Assembly: GCA_910586225.1 (NCBI GenBank)
Contig: CAJUIL010000023.1
Span: 1-64,000 of the forward strand
Length of the DNA stretch: 64,000 nt
Reading direction: 5' to 3'
Source: an uncultured Eubacterium sp.
Lineage (GTDB): Bacteria > Bacillota > Clostridia > Lachnospirales > Lachnospiraceae
Position numbers and translations under genes: made by a program. Below the pieces are notes generated by a model. The model saw nothing but the letters and a program-made list of their open reading frames with translations. It was not told where the DNA came from and searched no databases. The first letter of the stretch is position 1; every line of letters starts with the position of its first letter. Shown in pieces: positions 61,553-64,000 of this stretch.

Positions 61553-64000
61553 ATGAAAAAAAGCAACAGAATGCTTTCGCTTCTTCTAGCTGCATTACTG
61601 GCGTTTCAGGCTGCACCGTATACTACGGCGCCTGCGGATGCCATGGCACCTGCGGCAGTCGAGGCGGCGGTCAAAAATGCCAAGATCACCAATGTAAAGA
61701 CAGATGCACTTACGATTGAAAAGGGCGAGTCTTTTCAGCTAAAGGCGAATCGTTCGGATGTAACATGGAAAAGCAGCGATAAAAAAGTAGTATCCGTTAC
61801 CAAAACCGGAAAGCTAAAAGGGTTAAAGCAGGGTACGGCAACGATCACCGTGACAGCGGGAAAAACGAAAGCGCAGCTTGCGGTTACGGTAGGTAAAAAG
61901 GTAACCGGGGTAAATGTCATTAAATCTGCGGTTGCACTGCCGATCGGTGCAAAATCTACGATCAAAGTGGATATCGCTCCGGAAGATGCTTCCAACCATA
62001 CGGTTCTTTACCAGTCTGCGGACGGAAAGATTGCGTCGGTATCGAAAAAGGGCGTTATTACGGCGAAAAAAACCGGGCGCACAAAAATTACCGTCCTGGC
62101 TGCGGATGGCTCCGGAAAAAAGGAAGTCGTAACTGTGACAGTGCGTGCGGTTGACAGTACCATACGTCTGCAGGACGATTTTTTCCAGTCCATCAATGCA
62201 ACGACGTTGAGCAATCGTGCCCTAAAAGAGAATGAAGCGTCTTGGAATGGCTTTACCGAGCTGCAAAACCAGGTAACAAAGGATTTAAACAGCCTGATCG
62301 ACGAGCTTGTGGAAGAAAAGGACAAGTATGCGCAAGGCAGTATCGAGCAAAAGATCATTGATTTTTATTTGTTAGCGCGTGATATGGATAAGAGAAACAA
62401 AGACGGCATCGAACCGTTAAAGCCATATCTCGACAAGCTTGACAAGGCAAGTACGGTTGCGGAGCTTGTGGACGTGCTGGCGGAGCTTGCCAGATATGGG
62501 ATAGGCAGTATCTTAAATTTCGGTGTTTTACAGGATACGATGGATTCCAGCCGGTATGTACTTGTCAATCAGGGGCCGGGTTATACACTTCCGAAGGATT
62601 ATATGTTCGGAGAGGCGAACCAGCCAGTCCAGCAGGCGTTATTGGATTATATGAAAAAACTGTTTGTGCTGGCAGGTGAGAGCGAGGAACAGGCTTTAGC
62701 AATCGCGCAGCAGCTCTATCAGCTTCAGGAAGATTTTGCATCCAGCGGAGCAGGGCTTGAGGATCGCTATAATGTAGAAAAATTTTATAATCCTTATACA
62801 AAAGAAGAGCTCGCCAGCTTGTATAGTAATTGTGATGTGATAGGATTTTTAGAGAAGGCTGGCATTACCAGCTTTGACAAATGTATTGTACAAGAGGTGG
62901 AGAACGCCAAGAAAGCGAACAGCTATCTGACGCAGGAAAATCTGGAGCTTCTGAAAAACTATACGAAGTTTTTCATGTATATGAATTACAGCAATTTACT
63001 GACGCAGGAGCATGACAAGGCTACCAAGGAGTTTAATGCGTCCCTGACGGGAGCGGTAAATGACAAGAGCATGGATACCGTTGCGAAAGAATTAACGCAA
63101 TCCTTGTTTGTATGGGAATTTGGCAAGCTGTATACAGATCATTATTTTTCTGAGGAAAGTAAAAAAGAAGTCGAAGATATGACAAAGCAGCTGATCCAGA
63201 CATTTCGCAGCAGGATCCAGAAGCTGGACTGGCTTTCCGACGCTACGAAGCAGAAAGCGGTTCAGAAGCTGGATGCGATGAAAGTAAAGATCGGATATCC
63301 GGATAAATGGCCTTCTTATTTTGATGAATTGCCGATAGATGCATCCAAGAGCGTAATCGAAAATATTGTGCATATCCAGGAAGCATTAAGCGCAGACGCA
63401 CAAAAGCGTCTGGATTCCGGTGCAGATAAGGAAGGCTGGGCGGCGACGCCGCAGACGGTAAATGCGTTTTATAATCCGCAGGCAAATGATATTACGTTCC
63501 CGGCAGCGATCCTGCAGGCGCCGTTTTATGATAAAAACGCGGATGATGCGCAAAACCTTGGAGCGATCGGTACGGTTATCGGACATGAGATCACGCACGC
63601 CTTTGATACAAACGGCGCAAGATATGATGAAAACGGCAACTACAGCGATTGGTGGACACAGGAAGATATGGCGCAGTTTATGGCGAAGGCAGAGAAAGTA
63701 AAGGATTACTATAACGGCATGGAAATCGCAAATGGTATTTTCCAAAACGGAGATTCAACGGTTACGGAAAATATTGCGGACATGGGCGGAATGGCCTGCG
63801 TGCTGGAAATTATTGGTGATGATAAGGAAGCGCAGCGCAAGGCATTTGAAAGCAATGCGAATATGTGGGTAGCTAATCAGACAGATCAATATCGTGATTA
63901 TTTGCTGATGGTAGACGTGCATTCTTTAAACAAAGTACGTGTTAATGCGGTACTGCCGCTGTTTGATCAGTTTTATGATGCATATGGTATCACCAAAAAT
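61553..64000 (+). CDS. Secreted M13-family metallopeptidase with Big_2 domains, partial
   Basis: The gene runs off the window (816 codons seen). A signal peptide (about 1-35) is followed by two Big_2 domains (about 40-120, VTWKSSDKKVVSVTKTGKLKG, and 121-200, VLYQSADGKIASVSKKG), then an M13/neprilysin-type peptidase from about residue 205 (LQDDFFQSINATTLSN). The zinc site is HEITH (678-682) with third ligand E739 and D743 in ENIADMGGMA. Such zinc endopeptidases cut oligopeptides outside the cell. Big_2 modules probably hold it near the wall. AAAGGAACAGG precedes ATG 61553. The missing end should contain the substrate-binding R/H near the C-terminus. Confidence 0.9.
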   Translation, partial: MKKSNRMLSLLLAALLAFQAAPYTTAPADAMAPAAVEAAVKNAKITNVKTDALTIEKGESFQLKANRSDVTWKSSDKKVVSVTKTGKLKGLKQGTATITVTAGKTKAQLAVTVGKKVTGVNVIKSAVALPIGAKSTIKVDIAPEDASNHTVLYQSADGKIASVSKKGVITAKKTGRTKITVLAADGSGKKEVVTVTVRAVDSTIRLQDDFFQSINATTLSNRALKENEASWNGFTELQNQVTKDLNSLIDELVEEKDKYAQGSIEQKIIDFYLLARDMDKRNKDGIEPLKPYLDKLDKASTVAELVDVLAELARYGIGSILNFGVLQDTMDSSRYVLVNQGPGYTLPKDYMFGEANQPVQQALLDYMKKLFVLAGESEEQALAIAQQLYQLQEDFASSGAGLEDRYNVEKFYNPYTKEELASLYSNCDVIGFLEKAGITSFDKCIVQEVENAKKANSYLTQENLELLKNYTKFFMYMNYSNLLTQEHDKATKEFNASLTGAVNDKSMDTVAKELTQSLFVWEFGKLYTDHYFSEESKKEVEDMTKQLIQTFRSRIQKLDWLSDATKQKAVQKLDAMKVKIGYPDKWPSYFDELPIDASKSVIENIVHIQEALSADAQKRLDSGADKEGWAATPQTVNAFYNPQANDITFPAAILQAPFYDKNADDAQNLGAIGTVIGHEITHAFDTNGARYDENGNYSDWWTQEDMAQFMAKAEKVKDYYNGMEIANGIFQNGDSTVTENIADMGGMACVLEIIGDDKEAQRKAFESNANMWVANQTDQYRDYLLMVDVHSLNKVRVNAVLPLFDQFYDAYGITKN

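Overview
The window reads as a chromosomal segment of a low-to-medium G+C, gut-type Firmicute, most likely a Lachnospiraceae-like clostridium. This is an inference, not a database result. It rests on Bce-type two-component/ABC modules, a LytTR/GHKL sensor pair, a meso-diaminopimelate dehydrogenase, Rpn-family nucleases, wall-binding-repeat and Big_2-domain surface proteins, strong AGGAGG ribosome sites, and debris of a clostridial conjugative element at the left edge. I saw no rRNA, tRNA or CRISPR array.

Left edge (1-6.1 kb): mobile-element debris. The first codons of a Maff2-type conjugative-element gene are fused in frame to a Bce-type response regulator. Its kinase partner is intact, but the cognate ABC ATPase has lost its core by an in-frame deletion and the permease carries a frameshift plus a stop. 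More fragments follow, including a sigma-like piece, unknown ORF pieces and the tail of a PD-(D/E)XK ATPase-nuclease gene. At 6.4-10.9 kb lies a 1487-residue S-layer-like secreted protein with its own promoter and terminator. At 11.1-12.2 kb are three paralogous XRE regulators around a perfect 34-bp palindrome. At 12.8-15.8 kb is an unrecognised two-gene membrane-protein operon, followed by a serine recombinase and a frameshifted wall-binding/transglutaminase gene.

Central envelope-stress block (17.4-39.5 kb): a MecA-like class B PBP with two BlaI-like operator dyads, a complete Bce module (ATPase, permease, regulator, kinase), a radical SAM protein, an NSS-family transporter, Rpn genes, sbcD with an unusually long sbcC, a BcrA-type module (regulator, ATPase, permease, kinase) and an ABC exporter. 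Two complete peptide-antibiotic-sensing modules and one decayed one occur within about 37 kb.

Right part: a Y-family polymerase with a small downstream gene, a chemoreceptor, diaminopimelate dehydrogenase, a GyrI-like protein, a WYL regulator overlapping an ABC-F gene that has an attenuator-like leader, and a LytTR/GHKL pair enclosing two small membrane ORFs. These are followed by a second surface protein whose N-terminal module matches the 6.4-kb protein, a promoter-to-terminator unit that may encode a small RNA, and a MutS2-like protein. A three-gene cassette of an AAA/ABC-type ATPase, a DUF4435/TOPRIM protein and an unknown 128-residue protein resembles a PARIS-type phage defence pair with an extra gene. 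The window ends with carB and the start of a Big_2-tethered M13 peptidase.

The strongest leads for undescribed biology are the PARIS-like cassette with its third gene (55.7-58.1 kb), the orphan membrane operon (12.8-15.8 kb), the LytTR/GHKL locus with its coupled 33-residue peptide (47.9-50.5 kb), and the 53.2-53.5 kb transcription unit.
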